Source of the DNA: Acridotheres tristis
Lineage: Eukaryota; Chordata; Aves; Passeriformes; Sturnidae
Assembly: GCA_037013685.1 (NCBI GenBank)
Contig: CM072886.1
Location: 60,752,933 to 60,816,932 of the forward strand
Length of the DNA: 64,000 bases
Reading direction: 5' to 3'
Under the pieces are notes generated by a model that did not search any database, was not told where the DNA came from, and saw nothing but the letters and a program-made list of their open reading frames with translations. Both the position numbers and the translations under genes were made by a program. Shown here piece after piece: positions 35,291 to 47,005 of this stretch. Numbering within the stretch: the stretch's first letter is position 1; each line of letters begins with the position of its first letter.

Positions 35291-38200
35291 ACTTGGAAAT
35301 TAAACCTTTAACACAGGATTCATATTTCCCATGGGACACTGTCTTAAGTGTCTACAGTTTTTCCTACCTATGCCAGAGTGTTGCATATTGTCCACAAAGC
35401 CCAGGTTTTAAACTTTTGAAAGGTTTATTCAAGAGCCTACACCACTGCCTGTGTATCAGAAAGAGTTGGAAGGGCTGGTGACACTATTAGACCCCACAGT
35501 TCTGTGGTGTCTGGAAACTCAATTGTTGCGACACCTGGAAAAGGCAGATTGTGTCCTATATTGCAAAGGAAAGCAAACAAAGCCTTAAGGTCGTCAGCAT
35601 TTGACCCCACACATTACTCTGACTTTGGGCATTATGTAACTAGCCCCATCCATAGGGATTTACATTCCCTATCCAGAGCTTTGCTAACCATGATATTTCA
35701 GAGAAAAATAAGAGCTAAAAACAGGAGAACAAATTCCCCAAGCTTGGAAAACTCCTTCCTAGCAAGAATAAAGTTTGACTTCTGTTCTGCACGTTGTGGC
35801 CTAACAGGAATCACAGCACTCTACCACAGGAAAAGATACCCTTTTTTCCTGAATATCCTCAAAGACAGGAATGAATGAAGGGATCTGTGTACCAAAAAGT
35901 AATTGCTGAGTTCACACACAATCTTATTGCTAAAAAAAATACATCAAACAGAAAAATGCAATCTTTTTTTCTTTTTTAAAGCTGCACATGAAGCTCTCCT
36001 CTGCTGAGCTGCTCTTCTATTTGCACTACTCAAATACATGCAACACCATCTCTCTTACCAAGATTAAACTCAGGGAACTGGCAGGGAGTAGACAGCAGAT
36101 CTTTCACAGAAGAATAGTTCTGGAAAAGGTGTCTACATCTTCCAAATATAGGTACTTGTATTGGAATTATATGGAATGATCAAGTTATCCCTCTGTTTCT
36201 GATTCACTGAAATGCACCTCTTTAATTTCACTTCATAAACAGATTTTCTAACACTCATCATTTTGCTGACCTTCCCTCAGGTTTTCTTTGCACCTCAGCA
36301 CTGATTCTACTAAGACTTCAGAGATGGACTATGGTCCTTTCAGCATGAACTTGACATTATACGTAGGGGGAAAAAAAGAAAAGAAAAAAGGAGTATCAAG
36401 AAGATAGGAAGTTAATTTCTCTGAAAGCATAATATTAATATGACTTTTTTCCAGTTTTGACAACAAAGTCCCTTTCACAGTGTAGATACAAGTTATCATC
36501 CACCGTTCTCAGAACATTAGCAAGCAAATGTCTGGATTAGCACATCTAGCTGGAACAGAAGGAACTGCAGAATGAATTTCAAAGGTAAAGAAAAGCACAG
36601 AACACCTGAGCATTACAAGTGAACACAGCACACTGTACTTTGAACACCAGCCAGTGAGACTACATTTAACTGAAGCACAGGAGGAACCAATCTTACTTAA
36701 AAGTACCAAAAAAAAATGTAGCTCAGCAAGTAAAACACTAACTCCTAAGTTGAAAATAGGACAGAAAAACATGCAGAAAACAGTGTCTCCTACTGAGAAA
36801 AAGTATAAATAGTTCTTCAGAAACGTGCATCTTCCTTTACTCACCATTTTAGCAAAAGTATGAAGGAGGAAAGCACTCTTTCAACATTTCACAAATTTAA
36901 GAGAAAATCAATAAATCCTTTAAAGACAAGAACTTAAGGAGGACTTTTCCCAAAGCTGGTCTGCTTCCCCCAGGTACCACACAGAAAGTCACCCTACTTT
37001 CTGCAGCTAGTAGCAATGAAGCTCCTTTACAAATACCTGTCTTGCTCTCTGTAGACTTTTGTGATCCTAAAATAGTTTTCAAATGGAAACAGCTGCAGGA
37101 CTGAGGGAGTGTCAGAACTAACATATCTTCATCTTCTTTTCTCCTTTGTTCCACCTTTACACTAGAAGATGTGAGTATATGCAATGCTTTGTGTTTTGAG
37201 ACTATTCACTTTTCTTTTACTTTAAAATTATATTTCCCTTTGTTACCTTTAATGTTCTGTTTCCATGTTCTTTACTGTTTGCAGAGCCATCTTAAGAGGC
37301 CTTGGAAGACAAAGCTAAATCCCATTTTTGCCTCCACGTAAATTGTGTTATGCATGGTGGAACCAAATTCAACTTTTCCAGTAACAGCAGAGAGAACATA
37401 CGAGGAAGCGATTTGGAGAAAGCTGGGCCTGACCAAACCTTGGTAATCAGTGAGGTTTGGGACTGAAGATAAGAAATAAGGTCTGTGGTGGGAGATGCAG
37501 ATGGGAAGCTGAAAGTAACTGAAGGTTTGGGGGTTGGAAAGAAGCCAGGGGCTACAAGGGTCAAGCTGACCATGGCCTTTCTGGAAAGGTCTTTTTCTGT
37601 CCCCCCCTAGCTTTCCAATTCTCTAGTCCCCTTGACTAGTTTCCTTGCTTCCATTCTTTTTCCTCCTATTCCCCTCCTTGAGCAAAAGCAGAAGCTCAAG
37701 GGGTATTTTGAAGTACTGGATATCAGCATTTATACATCGTGTTGCTGTCAATACCTTTGCAATGCTTCCACCTCCTCATGGCAATGGTCAAGTGAAAGGC
37801 AGGGATGGGGTTCCCATCCAGGAGGGGCAAGCCAGGCAGGACCTTCTTGTGGACCACAAAGACCACACACACAGCTTGGGTTCTGCACCTGTGATGGTGA
37901 AAGGCATGCTGAGCCAGAGAGAAAGGAGGGCAGATACAGCCAAACAAGTCAGGACTGCTGGGGGATCAGCCGTGCCTCAGTGATGCTGGATTCTGCTCTC
38001 TATTAATAGGGCACCAGCTTCCTGCTCCTCCAAGAGTCAGAGATGCTTTGAAGTAAAATCAGCTTTTCCGGGGACTGATCAAAATAGAAACCCAAGCTGC
38101 CTAAATCTGCAATGGAAATTTCAATCAACATTAAGTTTTTAAATAAAATTTGGACTCTATTCTGGTTCAAAATGAATTGAATAAAGAAATCAGATACACA

Positions 38201-38439
38201 TATAAGGCTTTTGGTCAGCTTTTGCTTTACATTCCCTCTAATAAAACTTCCTGTAAAATAATCATTAACTCTAGGAGATCCCAAGTCCTCACTTGCGTTG
38301 AGACACTGCCAAAGTTGCCAGCAGTCAGCCCAAGGAAAATAAAGAATAAAGAAATGTTATACAGGTGGAGACCCCATCCTCCAGTCCTGAAAACTCCCAG
38401 TCGGTGAAAGTCAGCCTCCCAAAGAGTTAATGTTCAGTG
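35291..38439. other. Non-coding unique DNA, no gene seen
   Basis: I recognise no gene. There is a purine tract at 36366-36393 (gggggaaaaaaagaaaagaaaaaagg). Several 90-124-codon frames (35504-35878 plus, 36509-36847 minus, 37632-38006 plus) have no recognisable domain, and the ones on opposite strands overlap. Confidence 0.62.
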
Positions 38440-38830
38440 GGCCAATAAAGTGTGATTGATTCATCGATAACACACTGCTGCCTTGGGGAGAGGGAAGAAG
38501 CCATCTCCAGAGACAAGCGAGGCAATTGTTTGCTGTCCCCGGTGCCCGCAGAGTGCCCCGCGGTAACCCCTGTGCTCTGGAATACTCACGTTGGTTATTT
38601 CGAAGCGGGGTGCAGAGCTGTGCTTTCCCATGGCTGCCACTAATGACTTGCAGCTGTTGCTAATCCGTGCCTCTGATTTCCTTTGATTGCTGTGTGTATG
38701 GATGCCTGTGGTAAACAGGCATCTGCCAGGTGCCAGCACAATCAGGGGGGAAAATATAAAAAGTTCCCTGTTTCAAATTCAATGTGACATTGTGCTTGTC
38801 GAGAGGCAGCCGTTTAACTATTTAAGGGGA
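38440..38830. promoter_or_regulatory. CpG-retaining candidate enhancer with inverted repeat
   Basis: About a dozen CpGs lie in 400 bases, densest at 38510-38620, in otherwise CpG-poor surroundings. Motifs seen are CCAAT near 38442, ATCGAT near 38463-38468, CAATTGTTTG near 38523-38532, and a forkhead-like GTAAACA at 38711-38717. The last sits inside a perfect 9-bp inverted repeat, GATGCCTGT (38701-38709) and ACAGGCATC (38715-38723), with a 5-base loop. No coding potential or repeat similarity is seen. This fits a constrained regulatory element. The function is inferred. Confidence 0.35.
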
Positions 38831-41800
38831 ACAGTTTCCTGGGCTCTTCACTGGCCTCCTGGCTATGTAGGCGATTCTCATGCATTTTGGTGACAGCAAT
38901 CTCCCATCCCCAGCTGTAGGAAATAGCCATGAGGAGAAGCTGGTGTCTACAGGAACTGTCCCAGCCATATAGTACAGCCTATGACATGTGAGTTTGGCTC
39001 TGCTATCCCAGAAAGCAGGGGCTCTCTGGCTCCACTCATTCCTCCCTCCTCAGGCACAGCATCCCAGAGCTTTAGAATGACATTTTTTCCCATGTGAACA
39101 CTTAGGCTAACCTCAGCCCCTTTCTCCTCAACATTCTCTGCTCCTGCTTCATATCACATGGAAAGGCAGTGAAACACCTCAGCTCACAGTTCCAGGCTAA
39201 AAAGAGTGGAGCAGAGGCTTCCCACAGCCCATTAGGGAAATATATGTCTTGATGGAAGCCAAGGCTAATATTAAATTTTCCAGAAGGAAGCACAAGGGTC
39301 TCACAATAAGAAATGTCCCTGAAAGTGTTTCCCCAGCAGGGTGCCATAGCCTGTTTCTAGCACTAATGTTTTGCCTCAGCCCCACAGCCCCTCCAAGCAT
39401 TTTCTCTGGGCATTTCTAATTCCCCTCCTGTCACAGCAGCCAGCTGAAGATGCCACACAGCTGCTCCTCACCTCCATCCATCATCCTTCCTCCTGGTAGC
39501 AGGTAATTATTCCCAGCTGTTCATTACCCAAGACCATCACACCTGACCCATATTGTTTGCCTTTCATTTGCACCTCAGGTATAGAAAAGAAATACATAAA
39601 GGAAAGCGTCAGAGAGGAATAGATTATATGCCAGTGCTAAAGAAAGGGGTATCCTCTCTCTCCAAAGCTGCTTTTGTGGTTCATTTCCTTGGATTGCTTC
39701 TCACTTGTGCACTAGATCACATTTAAGGGGCAATAATGAGTGAAAGGTGAAGGTGCAAGTCTCCTGGAGTATTCATATGTGTCCTGAGCATTGGCTCATT
39801 CTGGTTTCCCTGCCTGCTCGTCCTGCTTCCCTGCATGCTGTCCAGTAGTCCTCAGGCTCAGGAGAGTGGGAAGCTCTGTGAAGCACTGCAAAGGATGCAG
39901 TCCCCGTCCTCACAACAGCTCTGAAGAAAAGTCATGGATATTGAAATTTACTGCAGTTTCTTTAACTCTTGTTTTACTCTCTGTTAGAAAGAAGGGGGAG
40001 CTCAGCTTAGGAGAGGCCAGTGACGTTGCACCTGCAAAGCCAGACTGCAAGAGTTATGTTCTCTGAGGGTCATAGCTGTGTGCTGGCATTTCAAACCTCC
40101 TTCCCACACGAAAAAAAGAAGGCTGAAAATGAGCCATGTATCCAAATGTGCACACACAATTTCTATAGCCAGAGCTGTTCACCTTGGCTACCAACCAACA
40201 ACGAAGATAACAACTAAGAGTTATTTGACTCATATCACTATCACAGCTGATACTATCCTTCCAGTGTTGTGCAAAGTGCTAATTCTAGCTCCCTACAGAT
40301 AGATTACTGAAATGGAAAGCTGAGCATCTTACTCTCCTAAAACAAGGCAAATAAGGGGCCTTAGAAATTAAAGGTCTCTTCGTTAAAAATGACAGGGCTG
40401 AGCTTGGTTTCAGAGAGCCAGGATGACAGAGGGAGATGGAGAGAAGCTGATTCAGGTGGAGAAGGTGAAAAGTCCCTCATCAGTGTGCCACAGTGCACAG
40501 CCCACAGGAGAGGTGGAGAAGGGGGGTTTTGAGCTAGGGGGCAAGTGATGGGAAATGGGGGTTTTGAATAAAGAGGCAGCCTTCTAGTGTTTGGCTTCTA
40601 ATGAGTTCAGGGTAACACAGCCTTGTACATGGGAGGTACCACCTGACTTCAGAGGCAACTGAGCTCTCTATCAGCCTTTTCTCCTCCTTGGAATAACTTT
40701 AACTTTTAGCGTTGGTCATTATGTCATATTTAGCTGATGCAGATAAAGCACACCAATTTTGATCACTGAACAAGAGAAAGCAAAAAAGTCCTCTAGTAAA
40801 TAAAATGCACGTCCAAAAAGTTTTCTTTAACTTAAAGATTGGGTGATTTTGGGCTTGGAGCTACACCAGCCCTCAAGACTTCTGCCAAGGAAGACTGCTC
40901 TGCCCTTCTAATCAACACTGACACTCCAGACTTCCTCTGGGCTGTAAAGCAAGGCTCTCCACACTCCCAGCTGGGGGCTGGGGGAAAAGATGAACATTGG
41001 CAAAGAGCAGCAGGGTGAAGGTCGTGGCACCTCCCAATTAGCCTGTCAGCTCCCTTCAGAAAGTTACATATCCTTGTTCAGATGTGGCTGGAGACTCAAG
41101 GGGACAGGAAGGTTTTACATTTCACTACTGAGACTCCCAGAGGATTTGCCAAGTACTTACCAAGTTATTTAGAAGGGAAACAAGAACTCGTCTGGGCTTC
41201 TCCTTTGTTTGAGTCCTGCTCTGGGTTCAGGCACCTGAGCTGGCAGCTGCATCTCTTTCTAATGACACGAGAGAGAAGGGGACATTCATGCTGTCATCCC
41301 TGCTGGCATATCCTGTTTCTGTAAGTTCACATCTTGTAACTAGTCTAAGCTAGTCAGCGCTGTGTTTATCAAGGAAAAGAAAAACATCTGAACTTTGGCA
41401 TCAAACCCCTCTGGAAACTGGCCATTGCCTAGGACGTAACCAAGCCCTTCAGCTTGGCTTTCATTACAGCAAGATTTCCCAGGAGAAAATGCCCAGAGGT
41501 CTAACAGTAAGGAGTTTTCTTAGGATTTACAGTGTCACAGACCTGGTTTCTGCAGCAGTAAAACACAGACACACCACCAATCCCACTCAAAAGCCATTCA
41601 CAGACCCACATGACCTCTGCTGGGAGCACACATCTGTCATCAGCCTCCCCCCAAGCAAGGTAGGAGAGTGCCTGAGGACGGGCTGGATGCCAGTGGCAGT
41701 GAGCAGGCTCTCCCAGGCATCCCTTTCCATGTGGCAGCAGGCAGCAGAAAGAGCAGAGGGGGCCCAGGGTCCCAGCCCAAGCATGGTGCCAATGATGCCA

Positions 41801-43559
41801 AAGACAGATACCCTGCCCCAAGGAAGACCTGTAGGATCACTCTCCACAAGGGAAAATTGGGGATCAGACCAGACACAGACTCCGACCCTGCTTCCCTACA
41901 TGGATTTGCAAGGTTACACCCTTTATCCCCTGAGCATTATTTAAATCTCCAAAATGCACTGGCCATCTCCAGGTCCCAATGATGGCAACAGCCCCTTTTA
42001 GAGCTCCAGCCTCCACAAAATTATAGAGTGAGCCAAGCACCTCACAGTGGACGGATGCACTGCTCATTTTGCCACTCTAATCTCTTCCCACCATACCTAG
42101 GAATGGTTATGAAGATAAAAGAAAGGCTGGAAACTGTTATTGTATCAAAGCAGATCTGCGGTATCCAGATTTTTGTGCGGTTCTATCATAGTCTCCTCTG
42201 CTGGCTCTCTATTTTTAAAATCTGAGCTACAAAAAATAAATTACTCTCGACCTGAGTGTGAAAAAGAATTTTCTTTTATACTGGAATCTTAGCTTTATCT
42301 GATAATGAGACCCAAGTAATTTCCTTGAGTTTCAGCTGCAGCAAGTAATGAAACAGTGAAATCTTTCTTCGCTGATTAACAGTATTAGGCTTCCAGGGAA
42401 CAGAAGCAATTCTCCAGTCTCAGGGAACATGAGAAATTTGCAGGTAATCCTAACCTCATCCGTGTCCCCTCTGACTCCCCAGCTTCTGTCGCACTCAATA
42501 TGTTAGATTGGCAGCAATGCAGCAGAACATAACTTCCCAAATCATTAAACTGATTTAAACCTCTTGGGGAGAAAAAGTTTATGGGATTTGTCTTGTTGTT
42601 TTCCGGGGTTTCAGATCCCTAAGGGACACATTTCAAGACTTTTTCATAACTGGGAAAGGAGGCCTGCTTGGTCTCCCTTGGTATTTCTAGCTGTATCATC
42701 TCAGCTAAAGTACCTGGAGACTCAAGGAGAGACTTTCTATTAACTTAAGTGGGCTCTCAAGCAGTGGCTTATGTCAAACACCAAACATTGATTTAATCCA
42801 GAAAGAAGCATATCTCTCTATAAACTTATGTCTGCATTCTGGCTGTGCTGTGAATCCACATCTTAAACATATAAATTACAAATTGATTATGATATAATTT
42901 TAAATTATCTACATTTTATAATATAAATTCCACCTCTTCTCATACAGGTTTTCTGATACATCAGTACATACACCAAGCCTCAGCACTTGTACTTCACAGT
43001 GATCATCAGCCAATCTCCAGTTTTCTTTCTGCAGCCAGGAGACCATAGGCAGTCACAGGCAAAAGCAGTCACATTTTGGGAAGAAGTGTTGTAACAGAGA
43101 CCTATTATGACAATAACCCGTAGCTGTGTAACAGGAAGAATAATCTAGAGTCTTTTTAGAGAAGCTTTTTGGAAAATAGCTAGCCATTTTGGTGCCAAAT
43201 GGGATATAAGCATCAGGTTTCCAAAGGACACTGAATATCTGTTCACTGGCAATAAGACACCTCTGCACGTTTCACAGGCTAGCCATTAAAAAAAATTAAA
43301 AAAAAAAAAATCAACCACTAGGCTGCAGCTCGTTCTTTTTCAGAGTTGAGAAAACGATGTGTGATGATGAAGCTGCAGATAAAGCTTCCAGAAGGTTTGT
43401 CCTTATTTCCACATGCTGTATCCTCTGTGCTGATGCTTGCAGACCTGCTGCTCCTGGTGCCTGCACAGCGTACGGTAACTGAGCGTGACATTAATGCTCA
43501 GCTCTGTGGCAACCACATGCCTGCCTACAACTGAAGTCAGTTGCACACACTCATGTATA
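38831..43559. other. Non-coding unique DNA, no gene seen
   Basis: No gene or transposon is recognised. The 41480-41980 stretch is C/G-richer and open in five overlapping frames on both strands, which argues for base composition rather than an exon. An AT-rich patch lies at 42866-42931. A8 and A13 runs separated by TT lie at 43288-43310. Confidence 0.62.
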
Positions 43560-43960
43560 AGCCTTCTATTTGGGTATTAATTGAATAAGCTTTCAGAAAT
43601 AGTTTAAGCAAATTAGTTCCTGACACATTGCACATCTTGAGCTTTCCATTTGTGGCCTTTCATTCATAAGCGATCATCCACAGAGTGAAAAGAAGCACAC
43701 TTCACTCTAATTAGGGAGGAGCTAATTATCCTCCATCAATTAGATCCTACAACACTTATCTGTAAACAGTTGCTGGAAAGGTACATAACAGATTAGTGAC
43801 TGAAGACCTAATTAATAAGGAATAATGAGCTCCTTCCTGCAGGAGATAGAGGAAATGTGCTCTCACTCCTTGAAATGCCTAGTGATAAGAGCCATAAAAC
43901 AGACCATAAACGTGGCAGGAGTCATTTTGTACATAAGAGTTTTCTAATTTTTACATCCTA
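43560..43960. promoter_or_regulatory. Candidate enhancer: homeodomain and CDX-like cluster
   Basis: Four TAAT-core sites fall within about 110 bases: CTAATTAG (43708-43715, shifted by one if read on the other strand), GCTAATTA (43721-43728), CAATTAGA (43737-43744) and TAATTAAT (43809-43816). Two CDX/HOX-like sites CCATAAA follow at 43892-43898 and 43904-43910, twelve bases apart. The first three sites form a nested inverted repeat (separate entry). There is no transposon similarity and very little CpG. Of the AT-rich segments in the window this has the most ordered motif layout. The call remains an inference. Confidence 0.38.
43706..43744. repeat. Nested inverted repeat around TAATTA core
   Basis: TCTAATT (43706-43712) pairs with AATTAGA (43738-43744), and GGAGGA (43715-43720) pairs with TCCTCC (43729-43734). 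The two stems are separated by a 2/3-base internal loop and close on the 8-base loop GCTAATTA. The whole 39-bp unit is therefore nearly symmetric, with homeodomain-type sites in both outer arms and in the centre. Confidence 0.75.
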
Positions 43961-45594
43961 TCTGCAGCCTCTGCTTTCCCAACCGTGCTGTGCAGCCATG
44001 CCACACCGCTCTGCCTGCCACTAAAGGGGTCATGCAAATAAAGTAAAGGAAATGTTGGATTTCCCAGCTCTTATGTCTCATCTGCTTTTTGTACTTCTTT
44101 TCATTAAATTAAATATTTATATTTTCCTCTGCCTCTTTATAGAAAGGCAGCAGTTTAGATTTTTTTTTTTTTTCCTAACTGGCTTCACATGTGATTTTTT
44201 TCCACTTACACCCCAGCAGTTTTGTGCTGCTCTGTTGCAGTCACTGCCAGTTACGAGTCCCCATTTCTACCTATCACATAAGTCCCTTTGATTTCTAGGT
44301 CTTGGCTCCTGGTGCCAAGGTTGGATGCTGCTCTCCTGCTCAGTTTCCTATTTCTTTCACATCAGGATATCTTACCATTCTGCTTTTGTTAACAGCAGTT
44401 TCAGTAACTGACAGTTCATTTACCTTTAGGATTATCTTCCCAGAAGACACACATTTACCTGATTCCCAGGCTTGTTGATGTCTGCTTTTTGAAGTTCACT
44501 ACTCTTTTTCTGCTCCTTTCACTCCTTTCTTTCCCCAGAACAGTGATTCTGTTGTTTCACGGTTGCTTTCACTCAAATTTCTTTCTAATCTGGTTTATCT
44601 CCATCCATTCATCCCTTACAGAGTAAAATTTTAAAATAGACACTGCTCTGATATTTTCAATATTATAAAGTCTGAGCTTGGATCAACAGGAAGTTGAAAA
44701 TGATGCTCCGGTTTTTAAGCACCAAGATGTCTCACCAAGATGTTTCAACTACCATCCATCCAGTGGAAGAAACATACCAGGTTACAGTAAAACCAAATAA
44801 ACCTGGATTCCTTTAAGAGTTCTTAACTCTACCAGTATTCAGTTTAAAAACATCAGGAAATACATATCCTGCAGATAAATTATATTAGTCAATGAAAAAT
44901 TCTGTGAGTGTCCTACAAAAATATTTCTAACCCACACCAAACAAAAGTCTAACTTTGAAGCCTTTGAAAAGATAGGAAAATATATTATTCCTGAGGAATC
45001 ACTGATTGAGGTTACATAGAAATAAAATGAAAGGGGGAAAAACTTAAAAAACAAAAAATAAATTAAAAAAAGAAACTACTCAAAAGATCTCAAAAAACCC
45101 AGAAAATGCGCTCTTAGTAGCTGCCTTCTCCTATTAAAGAATCTCTACTAGTGGTTATAATAGTGCAGACAGACAAATATTTCTAAGATGGACATGGTGC
45201 CAGGCTGCTCCAGACTTCAGACCAAGAAGATTTTGTAAGGGATGAGGTGACAGAAAGCCTGGGTGTGACCTGGCTGGGAGGGAAGCAGCAGCTACTTCAG
45301 CCTGTTCCTCCAGCATATACAGGCTTTACACACTTCAGCATTTTCCTAGAGTGTGTGTTAGCCTGCATACCAAGGAACAGGCAGAACAGAGGCATGGACA
45401 GTGATTTAATGCACACAAAAGCCAGATACACTGAAACTTCAGAGTTTTGAGGAATGAACACATGACAGAGCACAGATAGTATTCTGGAAAACAGAAACTG
45501 GTTGGAAAAGACCGATGCTAGAAAGCTGCAGAGGAAATGGAATGAAAATTTGCTGCTCCTGTACACAGCAATTTGTTTCTTCTGCTCAGGATAA
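43961..45594. other. Non-coding unique DNA, no gene seen
   Basis: No gene is recognised. An octamer ATGCAAAT lies at 44032-44039, a T14 run at 44160-44173, a small tandem duplication at 44720-44745, and an A-rich patch at 45040-45077. The stretch just left of 45595 may be more of the CR1/L3 copy but is too diverged to assign. Confidence 0.6.
44720..44745. repeat. 13-bp tandem duplication
   Basis: CACCAAGATGTCT is followed directly by CACCAAGATGTTT. This makes two copies of a 13-bp unit with one mismatch. It looks like a simple replication-slippage duplication. Confidence 0.85.
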
Positions 45595-45800
45595 CGAGTA
45601 AGGCCTCAGCTGGAATATGGTCTCCAGTTCTGTGCATCACGCTGTGAGGAAGATAAGGACTAATAGTAAAATGTTTAGGGAGACACAGAAACAATCAGGT
45701 CTTGAAGGGATTACTTTATGAGAAAAATCAGTTTTAACAATGCCAATTTATTCAGAGGAGAGAGAACTGAGAGAAGTGGGATGGGTTTAAGAATTAAGTG
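45595..45800 (+). mobile_element. Ancient CR1/L3-type LINE reverse-transcriptase remnant
   Basis: Plus-strand codons 45598-45660 read VRPQLEYGLQFCASRCEEDK, matching the R-P-x-LEY-x-x-QFWAP region near the end of the reverse-transcriptase domain in CR1/L3 LINEs. Downstream, in shifted frames, come traces of the following motifs: a GL-x-x-L-x-YEE-like piece near 45700-45725 and a LF-x-x-E-x-R-x-R-like piece near 45748-45775 (ttattcagaggagagagaactgaga). At least two frame changes and stops interrupt it. It is far more decayed than the CR1 copies at 35030 and 59747, and lies on the opposite strand. The edges are approximate. Confidence 0.68.
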
Positions 45801-46313
45801 TTTTATACAGGGAAACCTGTTTTATATACTGAAGACAAGAAACAGATGTCCTGCACTACCACATTAAGGAGGGGAAAAAATCAGGTAAAACAACAGGAAT
45901 GGGATTAGTCTGACTAAACACAGCCATTTCTGCTGTAGGCATCTTGAGCTGAAGAAATCAACATCAGTGAAGGCTGTGGTGGGACTCTTTTTGTCCTCAG
46001 TAGGTGACTACAGTCAAGTTCAGCTATGCTGAACATAGAGACTAAATGTCCTTTGAGCGTCACAGCAGCCAAGGGTGTTGGGTGAGAATACAGAGAGCAA
46101 GAGAAGTCTGGTTTCATGGAGGAGACTTCATTCCAGCCAGAGACAGAACTGTGACAATGTCCACTGCAACAGATACAGAGCAGCTGTAACTTCTCAAGAC
46201 TCTCACTCAACTGGGAATCAGTTAAAAGTAGAACTTATATTCAAAATATTTTTTAACCAAAAAAGTGCCCATGTGTGCCAAGATGTACTTGAAGGCAGCA
46301 TTTAACAAGCATC

Positions 46314-46413
46314 TTACTAATAAATTGATATAAGTAAATGTAATTCACTGTGAATATTTATATCTTTAATAATAATATACAATACTTAGTTAAAATATGA
46401 AAAAGTAAAATAA
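46314..46413. other. AT-rich patch
   Basis: About 100 bases are strongly AT-biased, with repeated TAAT and ATAT words. The patch has no internal unit and no coding potential. Such patches can act as scaffold-attachment DNA, but nothing here shows it. Confidence 0.6.
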
Positions 46414-46971
46414 GATGTCAATGAATATGTTTGAGAGGGCTTTTACCAACTCAGCAAAACAGGGAGTCTTGGAATACAGATATTTAATCAACCAAGTGCC
46501 TGCTTGGGTAGATCCTGCAGGCATCAGATCAAACTCTAAGAAAGCCATTCTGAGTAGGGCACAGATAAACCTAAATAAACCAATACAACAAGCATCTGGT
46601 GAATTTGGCCCAAATCCCTGTTGCAGATTAAATCCACAACACTCAGTGCTACCTCTGTGTTTTCCAGGTCTCACAAGGCACAGCTGAATGGCACCAAGGC
46701 TGAAAGAAGAGTTTTTGCTCTGGACCCAGACCTGGCATTTCCACTCAGCTGCTGCACCAAGCCACCACCACAGAGCCCCTCTGCCACCAGGGCTGCTGCA
46801 GAGCCAGGACCATGGTGATTGGCACTCTGGCCACCTACAGCAGTGTGCCAGATGCTTCTGCAGGTATACACTGCTGGAAGGAGGTTCAAGAAATGCATGA
46901 TCTCTGATTCTACAGGTTACCTAAACAAGCACTAAATTCTGAAACATTTTTAATCCACATGAGATTAAAAT

Positions 46972-47005
46972 CTTGTCAAAAAATTGTTAGGCTTGTCAAA
47001 AAATT
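46972..47005. repeat. 14-bp direct repeat, 20-bp period
   Basis: CTTGTCAAAAAATT occurs perfectly at 46972-46985 and again at 46992-47005. This is about 1.7 copies of a 20-bp tandem unit. Confidence 0.9.

Noticed and set aside
41489..41982. Five overlapping frames of 78-151 codons
   Set aside because: They occupy both strands and several phases at once, which points to stop-poor composition. None shows a domain.
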